Assembly (NCBI RefSeq): GCF_023715725.1
Contig: NZ_JAMBOT010000002.1
Coordinates: 186,001-250,000, forward strand
Origin: Paenibacillus pasadenensis
GTDB taxonomy: Bacteria; Bacillota; Bacilli; Paenibacillales; Paenibacillaceae
Direction: 5' to 3'
Length of the DNA: 64,000 nt
Part shown: piece by piece, positions 49,668 through 58,275 of the stretch
Numbering within the stretch: the stretch's first letter is position 1
How the letters are laid out: every line of letters begins with the position of its first letter
Translations under genes and position numbers: made by a program
The notes under the pieces: generated by a model
Told to the model about the DNA's origin: nothing
Seen by the model: the letters and a program-made list of their open reading frames with translations, nothing else
Database searches by the model: none

Positions 49668-51875
49668 GTGCGCCGACAACGCTTTGCAAGCAAAACGTTT
49701 CGTAAAACGTTCTTCTCTTACACGGCCATATTATTGATCCCGATTATCGTGTTCAGCGTGCTAAATGTGCATAAAACGATCCTGGAGGAGCGGAACTCGG
49801 CCAACGACAAACATCTGGCGGACGCTAAGCGAATCGCGGAAGTAATCGACAGCAAGCTGGCGCAGCTGAAAAACGCTAGCAATGCGATCAGCGAGCAGAT
49901 GTGGATTCAAAAAATGATGCAGAATACGCAGGTGTACGACCGGGAGTTCGATCTGATTAAAATGCTGGAAATCCGCAAGGAGTTTGCAAATACCGTCAAC
50001 GGCCTCGGCGTTCTGCCGTTTGGAGCGGTGATCTTTCCGGATAAGGAGCAGGTAGTATCGACGTGGGGGAGCTTTGAGCAAAAGCAGTTTTTTGCCTCGG
50101 TCGCCTCGTTTGACGAATCCGTGCTGCAGAAATTCAATGAACAAATGAAGCTATATCACTATTTTAACGTGCTGGAGCCAGCCTGGATTAAGCTTGGTAC
50201 GGAACGGCGGCAGGTTATACCTGTCGTGCAAAGCCTTGAGGTGGTCAACAATCCGCGAGCTTCTCTGCTTCTGTTTATCGACATGGCATATTTTTCTGAG
50301 TATTTGCAGCGCTTCGGCGGCGCCGAGCCGAGCCGGATTCGGATTACAGCTGGTAATAAACCCGTCTACAGCCAAGAGTTTAACCAAACCGAATCGCCTG
50401 ACGGTAACGTATATATCCAGCAGCTTAACTCCCGGATCAGCGATTGGCATTACACCGTCACGTATGTTTCCCCCGTCGCAGTCGGCATCCAAAATATAGT
50501 CGGCTCTTTGCTTGGCATCATCCTCTCCATTGTCATTGGCGTAATCACCTCTTATCTGCTGTCCATTATCAGCTATCGGCCGCTGGGCATGCTCCTGCAA
50601 AGATTTGCCGCGGTATCCCGCAAGGAGGATCAAGGCTCGGAATACAAGCTGATTGAAAGCTCTTTCGACCGGCTGATTGATGAAAACCAGCATTTGCAGC
50701 AGGCCGTCAGTGATTATGAAAGCGCAGCCAAATCCAATTTGCTGCTGCGCTTGCTGAAGGGTTATTTCGCCGATGACCAGAACATGAACGGTCTTAGAAA
50801 ATTCGGCCTGAGCTATACGGACGATATGTTTTATAGTTCGCTGCTCGTCAGCTTCCAGACCGCCGGCGATTCGCCGGACCGTTTGCCGGACCGCACGGCG
50901 GAAATCGCAGTTATTATGGCCGCGGAAGCTGTGCTGAGCCGATATCCGCTTCATTATGAGCTGTTTGAGGTTGCGGCGGCCGATATGGCGTTGATTCTCT
51001 CCTCAAGCGAGGCAATGGATATCGCGGTCATGGAGCGGATTGCTGGCGAATTGGCTGAGCGGGTCCGGGCAGCATGCGCCTTAACGCCGGAGGTGCTGTA
51101 CGGACCGGCCGAAAAAGGGCTCGTCGGCATAAGCAAATCTTACTACGCGGCGAATGAAAGCTTGCAGGCACGGCTGTTTTCCGGCCGCAGCATGCGTTCC
51201 CATCCAGGGGGGACATCGCTTCCGGATGCGCAGTCTTATTATCCGACCGATTGGGAAATTCAGCTGATCAACAATTTGAAGGTTGGCAATCTCGAAACGG
51301 TCATGCGGATTTTGGACGAGATCAGCACGGAAAACCGCAAGCGGATGCTTCAGGAGCCTTTCATGGCGCAGCTTGTGTCCCGGCTGATGGATACGATGCT
51401 GCGCGTCATGGATGAGCTCAACATTGATGCCGGCATTTACGCGAAGCAATTTGCGGTGAAGGCGAAACAGACGGATATCGAGGCGATGTGGAGCTATGTG
51501 TTCGAGGTCGGAACGCTGCTGTGCGAGCGGATTCGATATTCCAACAGCGCAGCGGAGCTGGAGATTGGCGCGAAGCTGGTCGCTTATGTAAATGACCATT
51601 ACACCAGCTCGGAGCTGTCGCTCAAAAAGATGGCGGATGTGCTGCAGATGTCCACGCCGCGCATTTCCCGGATGTTTAAAGAGGCGACCGGAATTAACTT
51701 TTATGATTATGTATGCCGGCTGCGCATGGAAATGGCTAAGGAGCTGCTGCGCGACCATACCGGTATTGACGTTGTGGCGCAGCGGGTCGGCTACGACAAT
51801 GTTTATTCCTTCCGGCGGGCCTTTGCCCGCTACGAGGGGATCAAGCCTGATGAGTACGCTAATGTGACCGCATAA
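49668..51875 (+). CDS. Membrane-bound AraC-family regulator
   Basis: 735 residues. Helix one (TFFSYTAILLIPIIVFSVL), an extracytoplasmic region (about 35-275), helix two (IVGSLLGIILSIVIGVITSYLLSI), a long cytoplasmic linker, and an AraC helix-turn-helix pair at the C-terminus (LSLKKMADVLQMSTPRISRMFKEATGINFYDYV and DVVAQRVGYDNVYSFRRAFARYEGIKPDEY). Such one-component sensors are common beside LplB/YtcP importers in Paenibacillus. The start is GTG with GGGAGGGGCAGC upstream. It probably activates its own locus when sugar is sensed outside. Confidence 0.92.
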   Translation: MRRQRFASKTFRKTFFSYTAILLIPIIVFSVLNVHKTILEERNSANDKHLADAKRIAEVIDSKLAQLKNASNAISEQMWIQKMMQNTQVYDREFDLIKMLEIRKEFANTVNGLGVLPFGAVIFPDKEQVVSTWGSFEQKQFFASVASFDESVLQKFNEQMKLYHYFNVLEPAWIKLGTERRQVIPVVQSLEVVNNPRASLLLFIDMAYFSEYLQRFGGAEPSRIRITAGNKPVYSQEFNQTESPDGNVYIQQLNSRISDWHYTVTYVSPVAVGIQNIVGSLLGIILSIVIGVITSYLLSIISYRPLGMLLQRFAAVSRKEDQGSEYKLIESSFDRLIDENQHLQQAVSDYESAAKSNLLLRLLKGYFADDQNMNGLRKFGLSYTDDMFYSSLLVSFQTAGDSPDRLPDRTAEIAVIMAAEAVLSRYPLHYELFEVAAADMALILSSSEAMDIAVMERIAGELAERVRAACALTPEVLYGPAEKGLVGISKSYYAANESLQARLFSGRSMRSHPGGTSLPDAQSYYPTDWEIQLINNLKVGNLETVMRILDEISTENRKRMLQEPFMAQLVSRLMDTMLRVMDELNIDAGIYAKQFAVKAKQTDIEAMWSYVFEVGTLLCERIRYSNSAAELEIGAKLVAYVNDHYTSSELSLKKMADVLQMSTPRISRMFKEATGINFYDYVCRLRMEMAKELLRDHTGIDVVAQRVGYDNVYSFRRAFARYEGIKPDEYANVTA

Positions 51876-51908
51876 GCTTCTGCACCGGATATTTGAAGGA
51901 GGAAGACA

Positions 51909-53804
51909 ATGAGCGCAATCAAGCTATCGCTGCATGGCGATGTGGAAGGGCTGGAAGAAGGAATCGCTTTGCTGGCCGGGCAGCTGGGACTGCAATGGGA
52001 TGACGAGGGGCTTCCGGTCCGGATTGAACGGGCTGACGGACCGTTGGAGGTTTCCTTGACGGAGCAAGGCGGATGCATCCGTTTTGCTGATAATATCCAT
52101 TTTTTCCGCTGCCTTGGCCTGTTCATGGAAGCTGCTGCGGAGCGCGAGAGCTTCCATATTATCGAAGAGCCGCAGTTCACGATGAACGGAATGATGATTG
52201 ACGCCTCCCGAAACGGCGTTATGCGCGTGGACGGCATCAAGCGCATGCTGCGGCTAATGGCGGTAATGGGGCTTAATATGATGATGCTGTACACCGAGGA
52301 CACGTACGAAATTAAATCACGGCCGTATTTCGGTTATATGAGGGGCCGTTACACCTTTGACGAGCTGAAGGAATGCGACGATTACGCCGCCAAGCTCGGA
52401 ATTGAGATCATTCCCTGCATTCAGACGCTGGCCCATCTTAGCGAAGCGCTGAAATGGAGCTTTGCCGAGCCGATGAAGGACAGCGGCGACATTTTGCTCG
52501 TCGGCAGCGAAGAAACGTATGCTTTTATCGATGAAATGATTGATGCGGCATCGGCGCCATTCAGAAGCCGGAGAATTCATATCGGCATGGACGAGGCGAT
52601 GAGCCTTGGCTTGGGCCATTATTTGGCGCATAACGGCTATCGCAGAAGAATTGATATTATGAACGAGCATCTGGCGCGGGTGAAGGAAATTGTTGCCGCC
52701 AAAGGGCTCAAGCCGATGTTATGGAGCGACATGTATTTTCGGCTGGCATCCAAGTTTGGCGGTTATTATGATCCCGACGCCGTTGTGCCGGAGGACATTA
52801 TCCGCGACATGCCGAAGGACGCTCAGCTCGTATATTGGGACTACTACCATAGCAGCACGGAAGAATATGAGAATTTCATCAGCAAGCACAAAGAATTCGG
52901 CTGTGACGTTATTTTTGCGGGCGGCATCTGGACCTGGGGCGGGACGGTCGTCAACTATAAAATCAGCTTTGGCAACACAAATCCCGCGTTGACGGCTTGC
53001 AAGCGGCAGGGCATTAAGGAAGTGTTTGCGACGCTGTGGGGCGACAACGGGACGGAAACGAACGTATTTTCCGCGCTGCTTGGCCTGCAGCTGTATGCCG
53101 AGCACGGATACTCGCATGAGCTGGATATGGAGAAGCTGCACCGAAGATTCCAATTCTGCACAGGCGGCAATGCGGAAGCGTTTTTAAGTTTGACGGAAAT
53201 GGATGTAACTCCGCTTAACGAGGAGGAATGGAGGAAGCTGCCGCCGAATCCATCCAAGTACCTGCTGTGGCAGGACCCGTTGATCGGGCTGTTCGACCGT
53301 CATGCGGAGGGAAAAGAGCTGAGCGGCTATTATGAAACAATGGCAGCTAAGCTAGCAGGACATCGGGACAATAGCGGGGAATGGGCGTTTGTGTTTGATA
53401 TGCCCCAGAAGCTCGCTGCGGTGCTGGCGGTTAAGGCGGATATTGGCATCCGGCTCAAGGACAGCTATGACCGGAACGATCTCGAAGCGCTGCGGCAGCT
53501 TGCCGGGAATGTTCTTCCCGACCTGACTGCGCGGGTGGAGGAACTGCGAGCGGCGCATTGCAAGCAGTGGTTCGGCACCTATAAAGCGTTTGGCTGGGAA
53601 GTCATCGATCTGCGTTATGGAGGCCTGTTGGCACGGATTGATACGGCAAGGCGGCGTATAGAGGATTATGTGCAAGGACATACCGATAACGTGGAGGAGC
53701 TTGCAGCCGATCGGCTCTATTTTGACGGGCCGGACCGTCCGGAAGGCGCAGTGTTCGGCTGGTGCAATCAGTACCGCCGCATCGCCTCGGCCAGCATGCA
53801 ATAA
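51909..53804 (+). CDS. Glycoside hydrolase family 20-like enzyme (beta-N-acetylhexosaminidase)
   Basis: 631 residues. An N-terminal GH20b-like domain (1-95) leads to the barrel at FTMNGMMIDASRNGVMRVDGIKRMLRLMAVMGLNMMMLYTEDTYEI. The catalytic Asp-Glu pair is D228-E229 in RIHIGMDEAMSLG. Strands ending in LKPMLWSDMYFRLA, QLVYWDYYHSS and FAGGIWTWGG fit a sugar-binding barrel. There is no signal peptide, so it is cytoplasmic and would split imported N-acetylhexosamine or glucosamine oligosaccharides. It follows the AraC gene by 33 bp and probably completes the importer operon. The exact linkage is unknown. Confidence 0.88.
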   Translation: MSAIKLSLHGDVEGLEEGIALLAGQLGLQWDDEGLPVRIERADGPLEVSLTEQGGCIRFADNIHFFRCLGLFMEAAAERESFHIIEEPQFTMNGMMIDASRNGVMRVDGIKRMLRLMAVMGLNMMMLYTEDTYEIKSRPYFGYMRGRYTFDELKECDDYAAKLGIEIIPCIQTLAHLSEALKWSFAEPMKDSGDILLVGSEETYAFIDEMIDAASAPFRSRRIHIGMDEAMSLGLGHYLAHNGYRRRIDIMNEHLARVKEIVAAKGLKPMLWSDMYFRLASKFGGYYDPDAVVPEDIIRDMPKDAQLVYWDYYHSSTEEYENFISKHKEFGCDVIFAGGIWTWGGTVVNYKISFGNTNPALTACKRQGIKEVFATLWGDNGTETNVFSALLGLQLYAEHGYSHELDMEKLHRRFQFCTGGNAEAFLSLTEMDVTPLNEEEWRKLPPNPSKYLLWQDPLIGLFDRHAEGKELSGYYETMAAKLAGHRDNSGEWAFVFDMPQKLAAVLAVKADIGIRLKDSYDRNDLEALRQLAGNVLPDLTARVEELRAAHCKQWFGTYKAFGWEVIDLRYGGLLARIDTARRRIEDYVQGHTDNVEELAADRLYFDGPDRPEGAVFGWCNQYRRIASASMQ

Positions 53805-53874
53805 GGCCGGGCTTCAGCGGCCGGAGCAACGGCGGCAAACGAATCGTAACCAAGGACGGAATGAGGGAAGAAGC

Positions 53875-54309
53875 ATGGCTTATGAAGCGAAGACAAAAGA
53901 GACCGACAACAGCGTCATCGAGTTCATCGACAACATCGATAGCTTAAAAAAACGCGAGGATGCTTTCAAGCTGCTCGATATTTTCACGGAAACGACAGGT
54001 TATCCTGCGAAAATGTGGGGGCCTAGCATAATCGGCTTCGGATCCTATCATTACAAATATGCGACAGGCCATGAAGGAGATGCTCCGCTTGCCGGCTTTT
54101 CGCCGCGCAAAGCGAAGATAAGCCTGTATTTTGATGCTGGCTCGGAGCGGGAGGAGCTGCTGCAGCGGTTCGGCAAACATACGTCGGCCAAAGCTTGCGT
54201 TTATATCAACAAACTTGACGATGTCGACGTCGAAGTGTTGAAGGAGCTCATTCAGCAATCGATGACGCATACGCAAAAAATGTATCCCGCAGAACGTAAC
54301 GATGCTTAA
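53875..54309 (+). CDS. DUF1801-domain protein
   Basis: 144 residues. The DUF1801 (YdhG/YjhX-like) blocks are RREDAFKLLDIFTETTGYPAKMWGPSIIGFGSYHYKYATGHEGDAPLAGFSPRKAKISLYF and FGKHTSAKACVYINKLDDVDVEVLKELI. The family is cytoplasmic and of unknown biochemical role. ATG 53875 lies 9 bp after GAGGGAAG; the frame is open from 53668 inside the hexosaminidase gene, without support. The gene may be co-transcribed with the hydrolase gene and is followed by a terminator. Confidence 0.85.
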   Translation: MAYEAKTKETDNSVIEFIDNIDSLKKREDAFKLLDIFTETTGYPAKMWGPSIIGFGSYHYKYATGHEGDAPLAGFSPRKAKISLYFDAGSEREELLQRFGKHTSAKACVYINKLDDVDVEVLKELIQQSMTHTQKMYPAERNDA

Positions 54310-54324
54310 CTGAATCTGTTTTTG

Positions 54325-54354
54325 AAAGCCGGGCGCCTCGCCCGGCTTTTTTTG
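54325..54354 (+). terminator. Terminator after the DUF1801 gene
   Basis: AAAGCCGGGCG and CGCCCGGCTTT pair exactly around CCT, followed by seven T. Confidence 0.93.
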
Positions 54355-54471
54355 CGTTTGGCGGAATTATGCAAGATCGTCTGATAGTTCAACAAATCGT
54401 GGCATTGTTAATAGAGCGCCTTCAAAGCGGATTGTATACTCGACTCAGAAACAGCAGAGGTGAGTGAGAAT

Positions 54472-56343
54472 ATGACAGCGGAACTACTGCAGCACAGGCT
54501 GGAAAGCCCGGACGGAACGATCGCCATCGAGATTTTTCTGACAAAAGGGCGTTTGCAATATGCGATACAAAAAAAGGGTCAAGTCGTGATGGAAGCGGCG
54601 GATCTTGGCGTAACCGTTGACGGACGGGACCTTGGCTTGGCGGAATGTTTTGGGCCTTTACAGGGAAAAAGCATGAACGAGACTTACCCGGTTCGAGGCG
54701 GGCACAGCATTGGCGTCAACCGCTGCATGGAATGGACAATTCCGGTTGTGTATACGGAGGAAACGGCGGCTTGCGAGCTGCATGTGCGTTTGTATGATGA
54801 CGGAGCTGCTTTCCGATATTTCGTTCCCGGATCGGGAGAGCGGACGGTTAATGGAGAAGCATCAAGCTGGCGAATACCGGATGGCAGCAGAGTCTGGTAT
54901 TTTGAGCGCAACAACGATTGGAAGCTCAAAAGCTACGCGGGGGAGTTTATTCACACCGAGAGCGCCCGGCTGCATGAAGCCTCCAGTCAAGGCCCGCTGC
55001 AGGGGACGCCGCTTGTTATTGAGCTGCCTTCGGGTCAAGGATATGCGGCGATTATGGAAGCGGCTTTATACGATTATAGCGGGATGAGGCTTGAAGCGGT
55101 CGGTGAAGGTATCGTACGCGCTAACTTTACGGAAGGAGAGCGGGGATTTGCGGTGGATGGCCCGATATTGACTCCATGGAGAGTGACCTTATGCGCCGCC
55201 GATCTGAACGGGCTCGTTAACAGCGATCTCCTGACGAATCTGAATCCGCCGCCTTCGGAGGAGCTGTTTGCCGATACCGGTTATTTAAAGCCGGGACGCT
55301 CGGTGTGGAGCTGGTGGAGCTCTGATACGGGTACGGTCGAGGATGAACGGGAAATGATGGGCTTGGCTGCCGAGCTTGGGTTTGAATATACGACGATTGA
55401 CGAGGGCTGGGAGCTGTGGCCAAAACCATGGCAGCAGCTGGCTGAGCTGACGGAATACGGCCGGAATGCGGGCGTCGGCATATTTGTCTGGAAAAGATCC
55501 AAGGAAATCGATGATCCGGGAGACGATTGGCGGCAGCTTCGGCAGTTTCTTGACCGGGTAAGCGACGCAGGCGTTGCAGGAGTCAAAATCGATTTTATCG
55601 ACAATGAGGCCAAAACGGCGATTGACTTTGAGATTGCGGCGCTGGAACAAGCGGCTAAACGGAAGCTGATCGTCAATTTTCACGGCATCTCCAAGCCGAC
55701 CGGGGAATGCAGAACGTACCCAAACGAGCTGACGCGCGAGGGCATTCGCGGGCTGGAGCTGAACAAAATGGAGGAAGGGCCAATCCCGGCCTGGCATAAT
55801 GCGGCGCTTCCGTTTACCCGTTTTGTGGCGGGGCACGGCGACTATACGCCAGTCGGCTTTTCCAACCCGGGTCACACTACGGCGGCGCATCAACTGGCAA
55901 CGGCGATCGTGTTCACCTCACCGATCCAGGTCATTGCCGAGCATCCGCGTTACCTGCTTCAGCAGCCCGCTATAGCTCCGGCTGTAGATATTCTTCGCAC
56001 ACTTCCATCAGTGTGGGATGAAACGATTGTTCTTGCTTCCAGTTCCATCGGTGAACTGGCCGCATTTGCCCGCCGTTCGGGGAACACCTGGTTCGTAGCC
56101 TGGCTGAATGGTCTCGATCGTCCGGTGCGGCTGGAGAACGTCGATCTCTCCTTCCTTGGAGAAGGCAGGTATAACGCCTATTACGTCGAGGATGCCGAAC
56201 TTAAAGATGCGATTGACGCCAGCCGGACAACTCCTGCGGGAGCGCTCGTTAATCGTATGGAAGAAGGAACCGGGCAGGATTTCAAGCTGAACGTTGAGCT
56301 AAAGCCGGTCGGCGGATTCGTGGCGCGGTTTAACCGGATCTAG
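54472..56343 (+). CDS. Glycoside hydrolase family 97 enzyme
   Basis: 623 residues. An N-terminal beta-sandwich (1-270: SPDGTIAIEIFLTKGRLQYAIQKKGQVVMEAADLG) is followed by the GH97 barrel (SVWSWWSSDTGTVEDEREMMGLAAELGFEYTTIDEGW; GVAGVKIDFIDNEAKTAID, Asp near 374; LNKMEEGPIPAWHNAALPFTRFVAGHGDYTP; HQLATAIVFTSPIQVIAEHP). Known members are alpha-glucosidases or alpha-galactosidases, calcium-dependent, mostly from Bacteroidetes periplasm. An Asp at the KIDF position suggests the retaining group, an inference. No signal peptide, hence probably cytoplasmic. ATG 54472 is preceded by GAGGTGAG; GTG 54460 overlaps that site. Confidence 0.93.
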   Translation: MTAELLQHRLESPDGTIAIEIFLTKGRLQYAIQKKGQVVMEAADLGVTVDGRDLGLAECFGPLQGKSMNETYPVRGGHSIGVNRCMEWTIPVVYTEETAACELHVRLYDDGAAFRYFVPGSGERTVNGEASSWRIPDGSRVWYFERNNDWKLKSYAGEFIHTESARLHEASSQGPLQGTPLVIELPSGQGYAAIMEAALYDYSGMRLEAVGEGIVRANFTEGERGFAVDGPILTPWRVTLCAADLNGLVNSDLLTNLNPPPSEELFADTGYLKPGRSVWSWWSSDTGTVEDEREMMGLAAELGFEYTTIDEGWELWPKPWQQLAELTEYGRNAGVGIFVWKRSKEIDDPGDDWRQLRQFLDRVSDAGVAGVKIDFIDNEAKTAIDFEIAALEQAAKRKLIVNFHGISKPTGECRTYPNELTREGIRGLELNKMEEGPIPAWHNAALPFTRFVAGHGDYTPVGFSNPGHTTAAHQLATAIVFTSPIQVIAEHPRYLLQQPAIAPAVDILRTLPSVWDETIVLASSSIGELAAFARRSGNTWFVAWLNGLDRPVRLENVDLSFLGEGRYNAYYVEDAELKDAIDASRTTPAGALVNRMEEGTGQDFKLNVELKPVGGFVARFNRI

Positions 56344-56385
56344 AAGCCCGATCTTTGGAGCAGCTCCAGAAAGGCAGGTCATATC

Positions 56386-57339
56386 ATGCAAGCAAGCACG
56401 GAGCCGATCATTTCGGCACAACATCAGGCCCGCAGGAAAAATACCGTTTTGAACTATGTGCTTCAGAATAAATGGCTGTATCTGTTTCTCGTTCCGGGTT
56501 TTCTATATTTGCTTGTATTCAAATACATCCCGATGCTTGGTTTGGTCATTGCTTTTAAAGAACTTAGCCTCGTCAAAGGGATCATGGCCAGCCCATGGGT
56601 AGGGCTGGAGCATTTTCAATACTTATTTGAATCCCAGGAATTTTACAAGGTGCTGCGCAACTCGCTTCTGCTGAGCCTGTATCAGCTGTTATGGGCGTTT
56701 CCGGCTCCGATCGTGCTGGCGCTGATGCTGAATGAAGTCAGGCATATGCTGTTCAAGCGCGTGTCCCAGACGATTTTGTATTTGCCGCATTTTATCTCAT
56801 GGGTCGTTCTGGCGGGCATGATCATTAACTTCCTGTCCCCTTCAACAGGTCTTGTCAATCATATCGTGGAAGCGCTCGGCATGAAGCCGATCCACTTCCT
56901 GATTGAACCGGATTACTTCCGGACGATCCTAGTCTCCGCCGAGGTGTGGAAGGGCGTTGGCTGGGGAACGATCATTTATTTGGCTGCTATGACCGGAATT
57001 GATCCGACCCGTTACGAATCCGCCAAAATTGACGGAGCGAACCGGTTCCAGCAAATCTGGTATGTCACGCTTCCCGGTATTACGACGACCATCGTTGTGC
57101 TCCTCATTTTGCAGGTCGGCGTCATTTTGGACAACGGTTTTGAGCAAGTATTCCTGTTGTACAACCCGATGACCTACTCTGTCGCGGATGTCTTCGAAAC
57201 GTATACGTACCGGATCGGCCTCATCGACGGCAGGCTTTCGTTCGCAGCTGCGGTAGGTTTGTTCAAATCACTCGTCGGTTTGGTGCTTATCCTCATAGCA
57301 AACCGGATTGCGCGCAGTTTCGGCAATCAGATATGGTAG
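56386..57339 (+). CDS. Sugar ABC transporter permease (LplB family)
   Basis: 317 residues with six helices. LYLFLVPGFLYLLVFKYIPMLGLVIAFKE and the loop YESAKIDGANRFQQIWYVTLPGI are the family marks; the end is NRIARSFGNQIW. GGCAGGTCATATC precedes the ATG, a moderate ribosome site. It follows the GH97 gene by 42 bp and pairs with the next gene. Confidence 0.95.
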   Translation: MQASTEPIISAQHQARRKNTVLNYVLQNKWLYLFLVPGFLYLLVFKYIPMLGLVIAFKELSLVKGIMASPWVGLEHFQYLFESQEFYKVLRNSLLLSLYQLLWAFPAPIVLALMLNEVRHMLFKRVSQTILYLPHFISWVVLAGMIINFLSPSTGLVNHIVEALGMKPIHFLIEPDYFRTILVSAEVWKGVGWGTIIYLAAMTGIDPTRYESAKIDGANRFQQIWYVTLPGITTTIVVLLILQVGVILDNGFEQVFLLYNPMTYSVADVFETYTYRIGLIDGRLSFAAAVGLFKSLVGLVLILIANRIARSFGNQIW

Positions 57340-57349
57340 GTGAATTTTA

Positions 57350-58228
57350 ATGCGAATTTGGAAGCGCTTTGAATGGTTTGATGCCGTCAACTATACGCTG
57401 CTGCTGTTGATCTGCGTCATCATGCTGTACCCCTTCGTTAACGTGGCGGCGGTGTCGTTCAGCTCGTACAGCAGCTTTCTCGAAAATCCGATGATGATTT
57501 GGCCGAAGCAGCTAAGCTTCGCCGCTTACAATCAAATTTTATCTCATCCCGTATTGCTCAGCAGTTATACGAACACGATCATTATCACCGTCTGCGGCGT
57601 GGCGATCGGCATTTTCCTCTACATCATTACGGCGTATCCTCTTTCCAAAAAACATCTTAAAGGCCGCAATTTTTTCATGGTTATCGTCATCTTCACGATG
57701 CTGTTCAACGGCGGCCTCATTCCGAACTTCTACCTGATCCGCGAGTTAGGGCTGTTAGACACATTAACGGCGCTTGTTGTGCCGATGCTGCTGTCCGGCT
57801 TTAATCTGATTTTGATGAAAAACTTTATGGAAAGCCTGCCCGAGGAGCTGGAGGAGGCGGCCAAAATGGACGGAGCCAGCGAGCCTTACCTGTTATTCCG
57901 CATTATTGTGCCGTTATCGATGCCGATTATCGCCACGCTCTGTCTGTTCACGGCTGTTGGTTATTGGAACAACTTTTTCAATGCCGTCATTTACATCCGC
58001 AGTGTTGAAAACTGGCCTCTGATGCTCTTTTTAAGAGAGATTATCGAAGGGGCGAGAATGCAGGAAATATCAGGCGCGAACGCCGCAGAGGTGGGAAAAA
58101 ACGCGGTTGTGCCGGAAACGCTCAAATACGCCACGTTAATGATCGTCATGGTGCCGATTTTATGCGTTTATCCGTTCGTCCAAAAATATTTTGTTCAAGG
58201 GATCACGCTGGGCTCCGTAAAAGGATGA
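57350..58228 (+). CDS. Carbohydrate ABC transporter permease (YtcP family)
   Basis: 292 residues with six helices. The start ICVIMLYPFVNVAAVSFSSYSSFLENPMMIWPK is typical. The coupling loop is LEEAAKMDGASEPYLLFRIIVPLSMPII, and the end is YFVQGITLGSVKG. AGGTGA lies about 6 bp before the ATG. The first codons contain an AAGCGCTT core resembling part of a cre site, within coding sequence. Confidence 0.95.
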   Translation: MRIWKRFEWFDAVNYTLLLLICVIMLYPFVNVAAVSFSSYSSFLENPMMIWPKQLSFAAYNQILSHPVLLSSYTNTIIITVCGVAIGIFLYIITAYPLSKKHLKGRNFFMVIVIFTMLFNGGLIPNFYLIRELGLLDTLTALVVPMLLSGFNLILMKNFMESLPEELEEAAKMDGASEPYLLFRIIVPLSMPIIATLCLFTAVGYWNNFFNAVIYIRSVENWPLMLFLREIIEGARMQEISGANAAEVGKNAVVPETLKYATLMIVMVPILCVYPFVQKYFVQGITLGSVKG

Positions 58229-58275
58229 CAACCCGCTGCTCCATAGATAAGCTGATAACAGAGAGGGGAAACGAA

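Noticed and set aside
57359..57372. cre-like core in the YtcP-type permease start (58228 gene)
   Set aside because: Lies in coding sequence and mismatches the outer consensus bases; AAGCGCTT can arise from the codons for Lys-Arg-Phe.
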